A stretch of DNA of 64,000 nucleotides from Thalassospira mesophila (GTDB lineage: Bacteria > Pseudomonadota > Alphaproteobacteria > Rhodospirillales > Thalassospiraceae): NCBI RefSeq assembly GCF_002115755.1, contig NZ_JFKA01000002.1:124001-188000 (forward strand), read 5' to 3'. A program made the position numbers and the translations under genes. Shown here piece by piece: positions 25,348 to 33,292 of this stretch. The notes beneath the pieces are model-generated. The model did not search any database. It was not told the origin of the DNA and saw nothing but the letters and a program-made list of their open reading frames with translations. The first letter of the stretch is position 1. Every line of letters begins with the position of its first letter.

Positions 25348-25397
25348 CTTGTTTGTCAGGATAACAGGGCGGTTTTAACGCCGTCCCATTGTGGTTT

Positions 25398-26270
25398 TTA
25401 CTGGCCACCGCCAAGCGAGTGAACATAAACCGCCAGCATTTTGATGGTTTCGTCACTAAGCTTGCCTTCCCAGGCAGGCATAACACCGCGACGGGCATTG
25501 GTGACCGTTGCTGTGATGGTGGCCTGGTCGCCGCCATACAGCCAGATATTGTCGGTCAGGTTAGGTGCGCCCATTTCGGTAATGCCTTTGGCGTTGTCGC
25601 CATGACATGCGGCACAGTTATCAGCAAAGATTTCTGTGCCCCGCGTCGCGGCGGCAGGGTCGGTTTCCCGGCCACTAAAGGACAGTACATGTTGCACAAC
25701 GTCGCTGATTTCGGCGTTGGACAAGATGCCATCCTTGCCAAAGGCAGGCATATCATTAAAGCGGGTATCGTCGTTTTGTGCCCAGCGCGCGCCGACATGG
25801 ATGGTTTGCGAGATATCATCCAGCGTCCCCCCCCAAAGCCAGTCATCGTCCTGAAGCGACGGGAAGCCCGTATTGCCCACCCCGCCCGTGCCATGGCACG
25901 GGGCGCAGTTTTCAGCAAATACAGCCTTGCCGCCCGCCATCGAAAAATTGAGAAGTTCCGAATCGTTGGCAATCTGGTCAACATCCAGCGCTGCGAGGCG
26001 TTCCATATATGGTGCGCGTTCGGCAGTTACATTTGCCATCGTTTCTTCAATTTTCGACCGTTCGGTAACGTTGAACATACCCTTCAAATAGCCGTGTGCG
26101 GTTGGAAAGGATGGATAAACCACCCAGTAACCGATCGACCAGATGATGCAGACCCAAAACACATAAACCCACCAGGACGGGAGCGGCGTGTTCAATTCCT
26201 TGATGCCGTCCCAATCATGGCCAGTGGTCTCGCGGCCGGTAACATTGTCTTTTTCGACATGCGTCGACAT
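25398..26270 (-). CDS. ccoP: cbb3-type cytochrome c oxidase subunit III (CcoP)
   Basis: Dihaem c-type subunit that passes electrons to the CcoN-CcoO core. The 290-aa protein has an N-terminal membrane anchor (PSWWVYVFWVCIIWSIGYWV). Two cytochrome c domains carry CAPCHG and CAACHG, each with distal methionines (MPAFGKDG, MPAWEGK). The frame opens 32 codons earlier; the ATG at 26270 is chosen for GGGAGA upstream and family fit. It lies 13 bases after ccoQ. Confidence 0.97.
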   Translation of the reverse strand: MSTHVEKDNVTGRETTGHDWDGIKELNTPLPSWWVYVFWVCIIWSIGYWVVYPSFPTAHGYLKGMFNVTERSKIEETMANVTAERAPYMERLAALDVDQIANDSELLNFSMAGGKAVFAENCAPCHGTGGVGNTGFPSLQDDDWLWGGTLDDISQTIHVGARWAQNDDTRFNDMPAFGKDGILSNAEISDVVQHVLSFSGRETDPAAATRGTEIFADNCAACHGDNAKGITEMGAPNLTDNIWLYGGDQATITATVTNARRGVMPAWEGKLSDETIKMLAVYVHSLGGGQ

Positions 26271-26283
26271 AGCTCGGTTCTCC

Positions 26284-26445
26284 CTAGTCCTGGTCCTTGA
26301 ACGGGATCTGGGCATGGTCTTCGAAATTCTTTTGGCGTTTTTTGCTTGGCCACATGACGAAAGCAATAATCACACCAAAGAAAATCATCAGCCACAGCCC
26401 CCACAAGGGCCGGAGAAAATCAGCGAGTGCGGAAAAGAATTCCAT
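26284..26445 (-). CDS. ccoQ: cbb3-type cytochrome oxidase subunit CcoQ
   Basis: A 53-aa frame between ccoO and ccoP, below common ORF cut-offs. It reads MEFFSALADFLRPLWGLWLM, then a membrane segment with MIFFGVIIAFVMWPSKKR and a short charged tail. This is the standard CcoQ layout; CcoQ stabilises the oxidase complex. It starts 16 bases after the ccoO stop. Confidence 0.95.
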   Translation of the reverse strand: MEFFSALADFLRPLWGLWLMIFFGVIIAFVMWPSKKRQKNFEDHAQIPFKDQD

Positions 26446-26461
26446 GATTCGCGTCCTTGTC

Positions 26462-27190
26462 TCAGCGCAGATTCAAGCTTGGGTTGTAGGTGGTGAAATC
26501 CACCATCCGTCCCAAAATCTGCAGATACGCGATCAGGGCATCCATCTCGGTCAGTTTATCCGGATTGCCGTCAAAATCTCCGGTGGCGGCATTGGGATAG
26601 CGGGCGAGGAAGTCGTCGTAATCCTCGTCTGCGGTGGCCTGAAGATGAAGGTCCGCAACAGCGTCAGCGACCTGTTCGTCGGTGTAGGGAACGCCGACCA
26701 TGCGCAACGTTTTAAGATGTTCCGCAGCGTCTTCGAACTTCAGTTCCTTTTTGGCAAGGAACGGATAGCCCGGCATGATCGATTCCGGTACGACCGAACG
26801 TGGATCATCAAGGTGTGCAACATGCCAGGCATTGGAATATTTCCCGCCGACACGCGCCAGATCCGGCCCGGTACGCTTTGATCCCCACTGGAACGGATGG
26901 TCATACATTGACTCTGCAGCCAGGCTGTAATGGCCATAACGTTCCACTTCGTCACGGAACGGACGGATCATCTGCGAATGGCAGTTATAGCACCCTTCGC
27001 GGATATAAATGTTCCGCCCGGCCTGTTCCAGCGGCGTATAGGGACGCACACCGTCAACCTTCTCGATCGTCTGTTCCATCGTGAACAACGGAACGATTTC
27101 AACAATCCCGCCGATGATGATGGTCAGAAAAATACCGAGAATAAGGAAGAAAACGTTCTTCTCGAGGAAGTGGTGTTTTTTAAGAAGCAT
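26462..27190 (-). CDS. ccoO: cbb3-type cytochrome c oxidase subunit II (CcoO)
   Basis: Monohaem c-type subunit. The 242-aa protein has an N-terminal anchor ([21 protein letters not shown]), then [17 protein letters not shown] with the CxxCH haem site (about residues 66-70) and [15 protein letters not shown] distal [19 protein letters not shown] is in SIMPGYPFL. The frame is open 23 codons upstream; the ATG at 27190 matches the conserved start and has GGAGGG upstream. It starts 13 bases after ccoN. Confidence 0.97.
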   Translation of the reverse strand: MLLKKHHFLEKNVFFLILGIFLTIIIGGIVEIVPLFTMEQTIEKVDGVRPYTPLEQAGRNIYIREGCYNCHSQMIRPFRDEVERYGHYSLAAESMYDHPFQWGSKRTGPDLARVGGKYSNAWHVAHLDDPRSVVPESIMPGYPFLAKKELKFEDAAEHLKTLRMVGVPYTDEQVADAVADLHLQATADEDYDDFLARYPNAATGDFDGNPDKLTEMDALIAYLQILGRMVDFTTYNPSLNLR

Positions 27191-27203
27191 TTTCCATCCC
27201 TCC

Positions 27204-28670
27204 TTACTGGACCGCTGCCGGGGCGCTGACCCCGATGGGTGCTTCCCGGCGAACATCACCCCGGATCGTCTTGTAGACGTTCCAGACCATTACGAAGGCA
27301 CCAAGCAGGAACAAGGTGCCGCCAGTGGCGCGGATGATGTAGTAGGGATGCATGGCTTCAACGGTTTCGATGAAGGAATACTGAAGGAAACCAAGCTGAT
27401 CGTGGGCACGCCACATCAGACCCTGCATGATACCCGATACCCACATCGAGGTGATGTAGAGAACGATACCAATGGTGCCGAGCCAGAAGTGATGGGCCAC
27501 CAGACGCATGGAATACAGACGTTCACGGTTCCACAGAACCGGGATCAGGAAGTAGATCGCACCAAAGGTGATGAATGCAACCCAGCCCAAAGCACCAGAG
27601 TGAACGTGACCGATGGTCCAGTCGGTATAGTGCGACAAACCGTTGACCGATTTGATCGACATAACCGGGCCTTCGAAGGTCGACATGCCATAGAAACCAA
27701 CAGCGGCAACCATGAAACGCAGAACCGGATCGGTACGCAGTTTGTCCCAGGCCCCCGAAAGGGTCATCAGGCCGTTGATCATCCCCCCCCAGGACGGCAT
27801 CCACAGCATGATCGAGAAGGTCATGCCAAGGGTTTGCGCCCAGTCGGGCAGGGCCGTGTAGTGCAGGTGGTGCGGACCAGCCCAGATATAAAGAAAGATC
27901 AGCGCCCAGAAGTGAATGATCGACAGGCGATAGGAATAAACCGGACGTTCAGCACGCTTGGGAATGAAATAGTACATCATGCCCAGGAAGCCGGCTGTCA
28001 GGAAGAAGCCTACGGCGTTGTGGCCATACCACCACTGGGTCAACGCATCCTGCACACCCGAAAACAACGAGTAGGATTTGGTGCCCATGAAGGAAACCGG
28101 TACCGCCAGGTTGTTACCCAGATGCAGCATCGCGATGGTCACGATGAATGCCAGGTAAAACCAGTTGGCCACATAAATATGCGGTTCCTGGCGTTTTAGC
28201 AGGGTGCCGACAAAAATAGCCAGATAGCAAACCCAGACGACAGTCAGCCACAGGTCAACAAACCATTCCGGTTCGGCATATTCGCGGCCCTGGGTTACGC
28301 CCATGACATAGCCAACAGCGGCCAGAACGATGAACAGCTGATAACCCCAGAATACGAAGGCAGGCAAAGCCTTGCCACCGAACAGGCGGGCGCGACATGT
28401 GCGCTGAACGACATAAAACGATGTCGCGATCAGCGCATTGCCGCCAAATGCAAAAATAACTGCCGAGGTGTGAAGCGGGCGCAGACGCCCGAAATTCATA
28501 TACTCGAAGTCAAAGTTTAATGCGGGAAACGCCAATTGCCAGGCGATAAAATCACCTGCCATAAAGCCGACGACGCCCCAAAAGACAGTCGCCAGCGCGC
28601 CCCAGCGCACTACGTCCATATTATAGTCAACGGCGGACGAAGCCGTCTGTGCCATGCTCCCCTGGCTCAT
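27204..28670 (-). CDS. ccoN: cbb3-type cytochrome c oxidase subunit I (CcoN)
   Basis: Catalytic haem-copper subunit of the high-affinity terminal oxidase used at low oxygen. The 488-aa polytopic protein shows the family histidines in [43 protein letters not shown] and [17 protein letters not shown]. The start at 28670 is chosen for GGGAG 6 bases upstream; the open frame continues 30 codons further without family likeness. First gene of ccoNOQP. Confidence 0.98.
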   Translation of the reverse strand: MSQGSMAQTASSAVDYNMDVVRWGALATVFWGVVGFMAGDFIAWQLAFPALNFDFEYMNFGRLRPLHTSAVIFAFGGNALIATSFYVVQRTCRARLFGGKALPAFVFWGYQLFIVLAAVGYVMGVTQGREYAEPEWFVDLWLTVVWVCYLAIFVGTLLKRQEPHIYVANWFYLAFIVTIAMLHLGNNLAVPVSFMGTKSYSLFSGVQDALTQWWYGHNAVGFFLTAGFLGMMYYFIPKRAERPVYSYRLSIIHFWALIFLYIWAGPHHLHYTALPDWAQTLGMTFSIMLWMPSWGGMINGLMTLSGAWDKLRTDPVLRFMVAAVGFYGMSTFEGPVMSIKSVNGLSHYTDWTIGHVHSGALGWVAFITFGAIYFLIPVLWNRERLYSMRLVAHHFWLGTIGIVLYITSMWVSGIMQGLMWRAHDQLGFLQYSFIETVEAMHPYYIIRATGGTLFLLGAFVMVWNVYKTIRGDVRREAPIGVSAPAAVQ

Positions 28671-28697
28671 TCTCGACTCCCGTTTACGTGTGCGGGT

Positions 28698-28723
28698 GGA
28701 TTGCCGCATGGGGCCGGCAATCC
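28698..28723 (-). promoter_or_regulatory. Hairpin in the ccoN leader
   Basis: Perfect 8-bp inverted repeat GGATTGCC / GGCAATCC with a 10-base loop, 28 bases upstream of the ccoN start and just before its ribosome site. It could influence translation or message stability. Confidence 0.4.
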
Positions 28724-28840
28724 GAACAGCCCTGGCGGCATCCTGCAATGACCTTGTCATCCCCCGTGCCGCCGACGATTAAAACTTCCGGTGTTTGTCC
28801 CGTCAGGCGTGAACGCCGGTATGACAGGGCAAACCAGGCA

Positions 28841-28856
28841 GGAAACACCTGTTTCC
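28841..28856. promoter_or_regulatory. Palindrome upstream of ccoN
   Basis: GGAAACA-CC-TGTTTCC, a perfect 7-bp inverted repeat with a 2-base centre, in the 406-base gap between ccoN and the divergent acetyltransferase-like gene. It could be an operator for a dimeric regulator. No regulator is assigned. Confidence 0.35.
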
Positions 28857-29008
28857 GGCATCGTTCGTGCATTTCGTCCGCCCCGGATTGACCATTGCCA
28901 ATGCGGGGCGATTAACGCGATGCGCGGACAAGGTGCCAGTTAAGGTTGTGCCGGTTCGAAACGCTTTGTCGCAGTAATGCTTATGCCTTGTTATTGGGCT
29001 ATCTGTTG

Positions 29009-29022
29009 TTGATGCACATCAA
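29009..29022. promoter_or_regulatory. FNR box between ccoN and the GNAT-like gene
   Basis: TTGAT-GCAC-ATCAA is an exact match to the FNR/Anr consensus TTGAT-N4-ATCAA. On the plus strand a CATGAT -10 candidate (29045-29050) puts the box centre near -41.5, the classic activating position, for the gene at 29077. On the minus strand a 4-of-6 -10 match near 28980-28985 would allow activation of ccoN with a leader of about 300 bases. The FNR-type regulator gene at 19360 is the likely binder. Confidence 0.8.
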
Positions 29023-29076
29023 CGCTGGGCTGTTTTCTTTACGCCATGATCTGCCGACAAACTCGGGAAAACAACC

Positions 29077-29550
29077 ATGTTGAACAGCTATAAAGCGCGC
29101 CCCTTGACCGCTGGCGTTGCGGATATGACATACCCTTTGGTCCAGATGACCGAGCCTGGCATGACCCTGCAAAAATGGCAGGATTTCGTGGCAGATTATG
29201 TGTGCGCCGATGACCCGATCCCTGAAAGCCTGTGGCTGCGCAGCAAGGGAATTATGATTATTTGCAACGAACGCGGTTATGTTCACGGGCTGTTTTCATA
29301 TGAAATTCGTGCCGATATCAGCATCGGTTCGGTGTTGCATGTCGACAATGTCAAAGCCGTTGAAATTGTTGCCCGCGGCCATGTCCTGCATTGCATGCGC
29401 GAAGCAATGGATCGCCTGTTGCGTCTGCATGGCTGTGCGGCCACCTATGTGGCGGTCGACGAGCCAAATTTGCGCATGAAATCGTTTTTTTCAGATGCCG
29501 GTTTTGTGCCACGCAAAATCCGCTATTGCGCCCCGGCTTCAAAGCCGTGA
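29077..29550 (+). CDS. GNAT-like N-acetyltransferase family protein
   Basis: The 157-aa protein looks like a small GNAT fold. It has strands around IMIICNERGYVHGLFSYEI, a middle segment VLHVDNVKAVEIVARGHVLHCMREAMDRLLR where the CoA-binding helix would sit, and a C-terminal NLRMKSFFSDAGFVPRK typical of GNAT ends. The Q/RxxGxG/A loop is not clear, so the catalytic assignment is tentative. It is transcribed away from ccoN, with an FNR box at a good activating distance. This suggests a low-oxygen role. Confidence 0.7.
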   Translation: MLNSYKARPLTAGVADMTYPLVQMTEPGMTLQKWQDFVADYVCADDPIPESLWLRSKGIMIICNERGYVHGLFSYEIRADISIGSVLHVDNVKAVEIVARGHVLHCMREAMDRLLRLHGCAATYVAVDEPNLRMKSFFSDAGFVPRKIRYCAPASKP

Positions 29551-29595
29551 TGCTGTAGGGCCTGATCGCCTTTTTACAGCCGGTAGCCCAGTGAT

Positions 29596-30441
29596 ATGAA
29601 CGCAATTCCCTTTATCAAGATGCATGGCCTTGGCAACGATTTTGTCGTTTTTGACGGACGACGCGATTCGGTCGTGCTTGACATGGACGACGCCACCGCC
29701 GCCCGCATTGCCGATCGCAAAACCGGTGTGGGCTGTGACCAGCTTATTGTCATTGAACCATCACGCGATGACGACGCCGATGCCTTCATGCGCATTCGCA
29801 ACAATGATGGCAGCGAAGTCGGTGCCTGTGGCAATGCCACGCGCTGCGTTGCCGATGTTTTGATGGCCGAGCTGAACCGTCGCGATGTGACCGTGCAAAC
29901 CGTTGCCGGGTTGCTTGAAGCCCGGGGGCTTGAAGATGGCCAGGTTAGCGTTGATATGGGCCCGGCCTGGCTTGACTGGCGCGAAATTCCGTTGCTTAAA
30001 GCGGTTGATACCAATCACATTCCGGTGTCGGTCGGCCCGTTATCGGATGCGGTGGGTGTGAGTGTGGGCAACCCGCATGCGGTATTTTTTGTCGATGATG
30101 CCGAAAAAATTGACCTGGAAAAATACGGACCGATTCTGGAACATCACGATATGTTTCCCGAACGCGCCAACATCGAAGTTTGCCATCTTATGGCGGAAAA
30201 CCGCATTCGCATGCGGGTGTGGGAACGCGGTGTGGGCATTACCCGTGCGTGTGGCACTGGTGCCTGTGCCGTCGGGGTTGCTGCGGCACGCCGCGGCCTG
30301 ACCGGGCGCACCGTCGAAGTTGTTCTTGATGGCGGCGTTTTGGGCATTGAATGGCTGGCCGATGACCATGTGCTAATGACCGGTCCGGTTGCCACCAGTT
30401 TTTCCGGTGTTCTCCATCCTTCCCTTTTTGGTGTTCATTGA
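29596..30441 (+). CDS. dapF: Diaminopimelate epimerase
   Basis: Converts LL- to meso-diaminopimelate for lysine and peptidoglycan. The 281-aa protein has the start PFIKMHGLGNDFVVFD and the two catalytic cysteines in VGACGNATRC (about residue 77) and RACGTGACAVG (about residue 220), which act as a proton-transfer pair. The ribosome site is weak (GGTAGCCC region). It is separated by 45 bases from the GNAT-like gene and by 164 bases from pgk. Confidence 0.96.
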   Translation: MNAIPFIKMHGLGNDFVVFDGRRDSVVLDMDDATAARIADRKTGVGCDQLIVIEPSRDDDADAFMRIRNNDGSEVGACGNATRCVADVLMAELNRRDVTVQTVAGLLEARGLEDGQVSVDMGPAWLDWREIPLLKAVDTNHIPVSVGPLSDAVGVSVGNPHAVFFVDDAEKIDLEKYGPILEHHDMFPERANIEVCHLMAENRIRMRVWERGVGITRACGTGACAVGVAAARRGLTGRTVEVVLDGGVLGIEWLADDHVLMTGPVATSFSGVLHPSLFGVH

Positions 30442-30605
30442 TCGGGTTTTCGCGCGGGGTTTGCGTTGGGGCTTGCACCGGGCTTGCGGATCGGCCAAAA
30501 AAGGCACCCGATGATCGCGCCGCTGTTCTGGCGGCTGCTTCCGGTTTTGGGGCATCACTGTATTGCCCCGCCGGGGCTTGTTAAACGCAAAGGCAGGTTC
30601 TGATA

Positions 30606-31802
30606 ATGGCTGATTTCAATACGCTTGACGGTGTTTCTGTCGCAGGCAAGCGCGTTTTGCTGCGTGCCGACCTTAACGTTCCGATGAAAGATGGTGCCGT
30701 AAGCGATACCACGCGTATCGACCGTACCGTGCCGGGCCTGATCGAACTGGCCGATGCCGGTGCGCGGGTGGTGGTGATTACCCATTTCGGGCGGCCCAAA
30801 GGCCAGCGCGTTGCTGAAATGTCGCTTAAGCCGGTGGCCGATGCGCTGGCAAAACAGCTGGGCCGCCCGGTTGCCTTTGCTGATGACTGTATTGGTCAGG
30901 CTGCTGGCGATGTGGTGAATGGTTTGAAAGACGGCGATATCGCCCTTCTGGAAAACCTGCGTTACCACGCCGGGGAAGAAAAAAATGACCCCGCCTTTGT
31001 CGATGAACTGGCAAAGCTGGGTGATATTTTCGTTAACGATGCCTTTTCGTGCGCGCACCGCGCCCATGCCTCGACCGAAGGTTTAGCGCGCAAACTGCCC
31101 GCTTATGCCGGTCGTTTGATGCAGATCGAACTTGAAGCCCTGGGCAAGGCGCTTGAAGCCCCCAAACACCCGGTTATGGCGATTGTCGGCGGTGCCAAAA
31201 TTTCCACCAAGCTGGATCTGTTGGGCAATCTGGTGGAACGGGTTGACCAGCTGGTGATTGGCGGCGGTATGGCCAATACGTTTTTGGCTGCCAAGGGTGT
31301 GGATGTGGGCAAGTCGCTTTGCGAGCATGACTTGCTGGCAACCGCACGCGAAATTTTCGCCAAGGCCGAAGCCGCCAATTGCGAAATCGTATTGCCGGTT
31401 GATGGACTGGTTGCCAAGGAATTTAAAGAAAATGCCGATCATGTTGTTTCGGATCTAAAAGCGATTGATGCCGATGGCATGATTTTGGATGCAGGCCCGG
31501 CCACCATTGCCGATTTAAACAAGCGCCTTGAAAGCTGTGAAACGCTGGTATGGAATGGCCCGCTGGGTGCGTTTGAAATTACCCCGTTTGATACGGCAAC
31601 GGTTTCGGTGGCCCAACACGCGGCCAAGCTGACCAAAGCTGGCAAATTACTGTCGGTTGCCGGTGGCGGCGATACGGTTGCAGCCCTGCGCCATGCCGGC
31701 GTTGATGCCGACTTTTCCTATATCTCGACCGCGGGTGGGGCGTTTCTGGAATGGCTTGAAGGCAAGGTTCTTCCCGGTGTGGCTGCCTTGCGCCAAAATT
31801 GA
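30606..31802 (+). CDS. pgk: Phosphoglycerate kinase
   Basis: Glycolytic enzyme transferring phosphate from 1,3-bisphosphoglycerate to ADP. The 398-aa protein shows [59 protein letters not shown] and the nucleotide loop [12 protein letters not shown]. Length is normal. It is followed by a strong terminator and has no gapdh or fba neighbour here; gpmI lies elsewhere in the window. Confidence 0.98.
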   Translation: MADFNTLDGVSVAGKRVLLRADLNVPMKDGAVSDTTRIDRTVPGLIELADAGARVVVITHFGRPKGQRVAEMSLKPVADALAKQLGRPVAFADDCIGQAAGDVVNGLKDGDIALLENLRYHAGEEKNDPAFVDELAKLGDIFVNDAFSCAHRAHASTEGLARKLPAYAGRLMQIELEALGKALEAPKHPVMAIVGGAKISTKLDLLGNLVERVDQLVIGGGMANTFLAAKGVDVGKSLCEHDLLATAREIFAKAEAANCEIVLPVDGLVAKEFKENADHVVSDLKAIDADGMILDAGPATIADLNKRLESCETLVWNGPLGAFEITPFDTATVSVAQHAAKLTKAGKLLSVAGGGDTVAALRHAGVDADFSYISTAGGAFLEWLEGKVLPGVAALRQN

Positions 31803-32377
31803 TCAGGCAGCACGTGCGGGGCTGATCTGCCTGCCACAAGTCGGATGATATTTGACAAACCCCTGCCGGAGTCTTCTGGCAGGGGTTTTTTATGGCAGGT
31901 GCCACTTACCCGGATGATGGTTCTGCATTTCTTCATGCAGGCAATTTGAAGGCATCCCTAAAAGGTATAGGCTTTTTGAGCCGGTATTTCAGGCGGTCCT
32001 GCAGTTTTCAGAGCAATTTTGAACGATCTGCCAAGCCGTGATGGAGGGCGGGTTTTCCGACATTGACCCGCGTAAAATTAGCAAATTTTTGCAATTTTTG
32101 GTCCCATGGGCAGGGTGTCATATTGTTGCCATGTTCTAGCCAAAGGTTGGGGGTGCTAACCCTCCCTGGTTTTGTCACAGCATGGACGTTTGTCACAATG
32201 ACTGGTCATGACAGCCGACTTCATCACTGCTTGCTCGTTACACCTATCCCTCCGCCTTCGTAACGGGCAGGTTTCTTAAATTTCAGCAAAAAGCTGGCAT
32301 GTGTCGCTCTCCCCGCGATGCGTGAATAATTACATGTGTCCCATCCCGTTCAAAAATCCCGTTTACGGAACTAACAG
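31803..32377. other. Intergenic region between pgk and the ABC ATPase gene
   Basis: About 575 bases. After the pgk terminator I see no gene. Visible features are an AT-rich imperfect hairpin at 32074-32099 followed by T residues, and a 9-base direct repeat TTTGTCACA at 32171-32179 and 32189-32197 (18-base period) that could be an operator. The ABC cassette promoter should lie in the last 200 bases. Confidence 0.5.
31857..31892 (+). terminator. Terminator after pgk
   Basis: Perfect 11-bp stem AAACCCCTGCC / GGCAGGGGTTT (31857-31867 with 31878-31888) followed by T residues. Strong intrinsic terminator. Confidence 0.88.
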
Positions 32378-33292
32378 ATGATCAAATTTGAGCATCTGAC
32401 GCGCCGCTATGGTGACTTCATAGCGGTGGATGACGTCAGTTTTGAAATAAAGCACGGCGAGATCGTCGGTTTGCTGGGCCATAATGGTGCCGGTAAAACC
32501 ACAATCATGAAAATGATTACCGGCTATCTGGAGCCGACATCGGGCAAAATTGCCATTGATGACCTGGAGGTCGGGCGAGATACCCGCGCCATTCAGAAAC
32601 GCATCGGTTATTTGCCTGAAAACTGCCCGGTTTGGCCGGAAATGACAGTAATCGACTATCTCGATTATCAGGCAAGCCTGCATGGTGTGCCTGCCGATAA
32701 ACGCCCGGCGGCGGTGGCCAGTGCCATTCGCCGCACGGTTTTGCAAGCCAAGGCAACCGCGTCCATTCAAACCCTGTCGCGCGGTTATCGCCAGCGTGTT
32801 GGCGTAGCACAGGCCATTTTGCATAATCCCGATATCATCATTCTTGATGAACCGACCAACGGCCTTGATCCCACGCAAATTCGCCATATGCGCGATTTGA
32901 TTGCCGAACTGGCCAGAACCGCCACCGTGATTGTTTCCACCCATATTTTGCAAGAAGTACAGGCCGTTTGCGAACGTGCGCTGATCATGCGGGCGGGCAA
33001 ACTGGTGGTCGATGCCCGCATTGATGACTTGCAACAATCAGGCGGGTTGCTGGTAACGGTGGACCGCGATGCTGATCAGGCCTTTTCAACCATCCCTGAA
33101 ATTACTGGCATTGTTAGCCATTCCGAAGAAGGCGGTCTGCATCATTACCGATTGAATGCCAGCAATGATGCCGCGCCAGTCATTGCGCAGGCCCTAAACC
33201 GCGAAGGCTTGCAGCTTTATGCGTTGCAGCCGCAACGTCGTGATCTTGAAACCATTTTCGCCGAGGTGAATGAGGAGGTGGTCAATGGCTGA
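32378..33292 (+). CDS. ABC transporter ATPase, GldA-like
   Basis: Nucleotide-binding subunit (304 aa) with Walker A GHNGAGKTT (about residues 35-43), signature LSRGYRQRVGVAQAI, Walker B IIILDEPTNGLDP and H-loop STHILQEV. A C-terminal domain of about 70 residues follows, as in GldA and other multidrug or auxiliary ATPases. Its stop overlaps the next gene by 8 bases. With the two following genes it forms a GldA-GldF/GldG-DUF4340 cassette. In Bacteroidetes GldAFG is linked to gliding, but in proteobacteria the substrate is unknown. Confidence 0.92.
   Translation: MIKFEHLTRRYGDFIAVDDVSFEIKHGEIVGLLGHNGAGKTTIMKMITGYLEPTSGKIAIDDLEVGRDTRAIQKRIGYLPENCPVWPEMTVIDYLDYQASLHGVPADKRPAAVASAIRRTVLQAKATASIQTLSRGYRQRVGVAQAILHNPDIIILDEPTNGLDPTQIRHMRDLIAELARTATVIVSTHILQEVQAVCERALIMRAGKLVVDARIDDLQQSGGLLVTVDRDADQAFSTIPEITGIVSHSEEGGLHHYRLNASNDAAPVIAQALNREGLQLYALQPQRRDLETIFAEVNEEVVNG

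Noticed and set aside
25389..26300. 303-codon frame on the plus strand
   Set aside because: Antisense shadow of ccoP, whose two CxxCH motifs are unambiguous.
27081..28199. 372-codon frame on the plus strand
   Set aside because: Antisense to ccoN and ccoO, which carry clear haem and histidine motifs; GC-rich codon bias produces such shadows.
32171..32197. TGTCACA repeats as further ECF41 promoters
   Set aside because: No CGTC follows at 16 bases from either copy.
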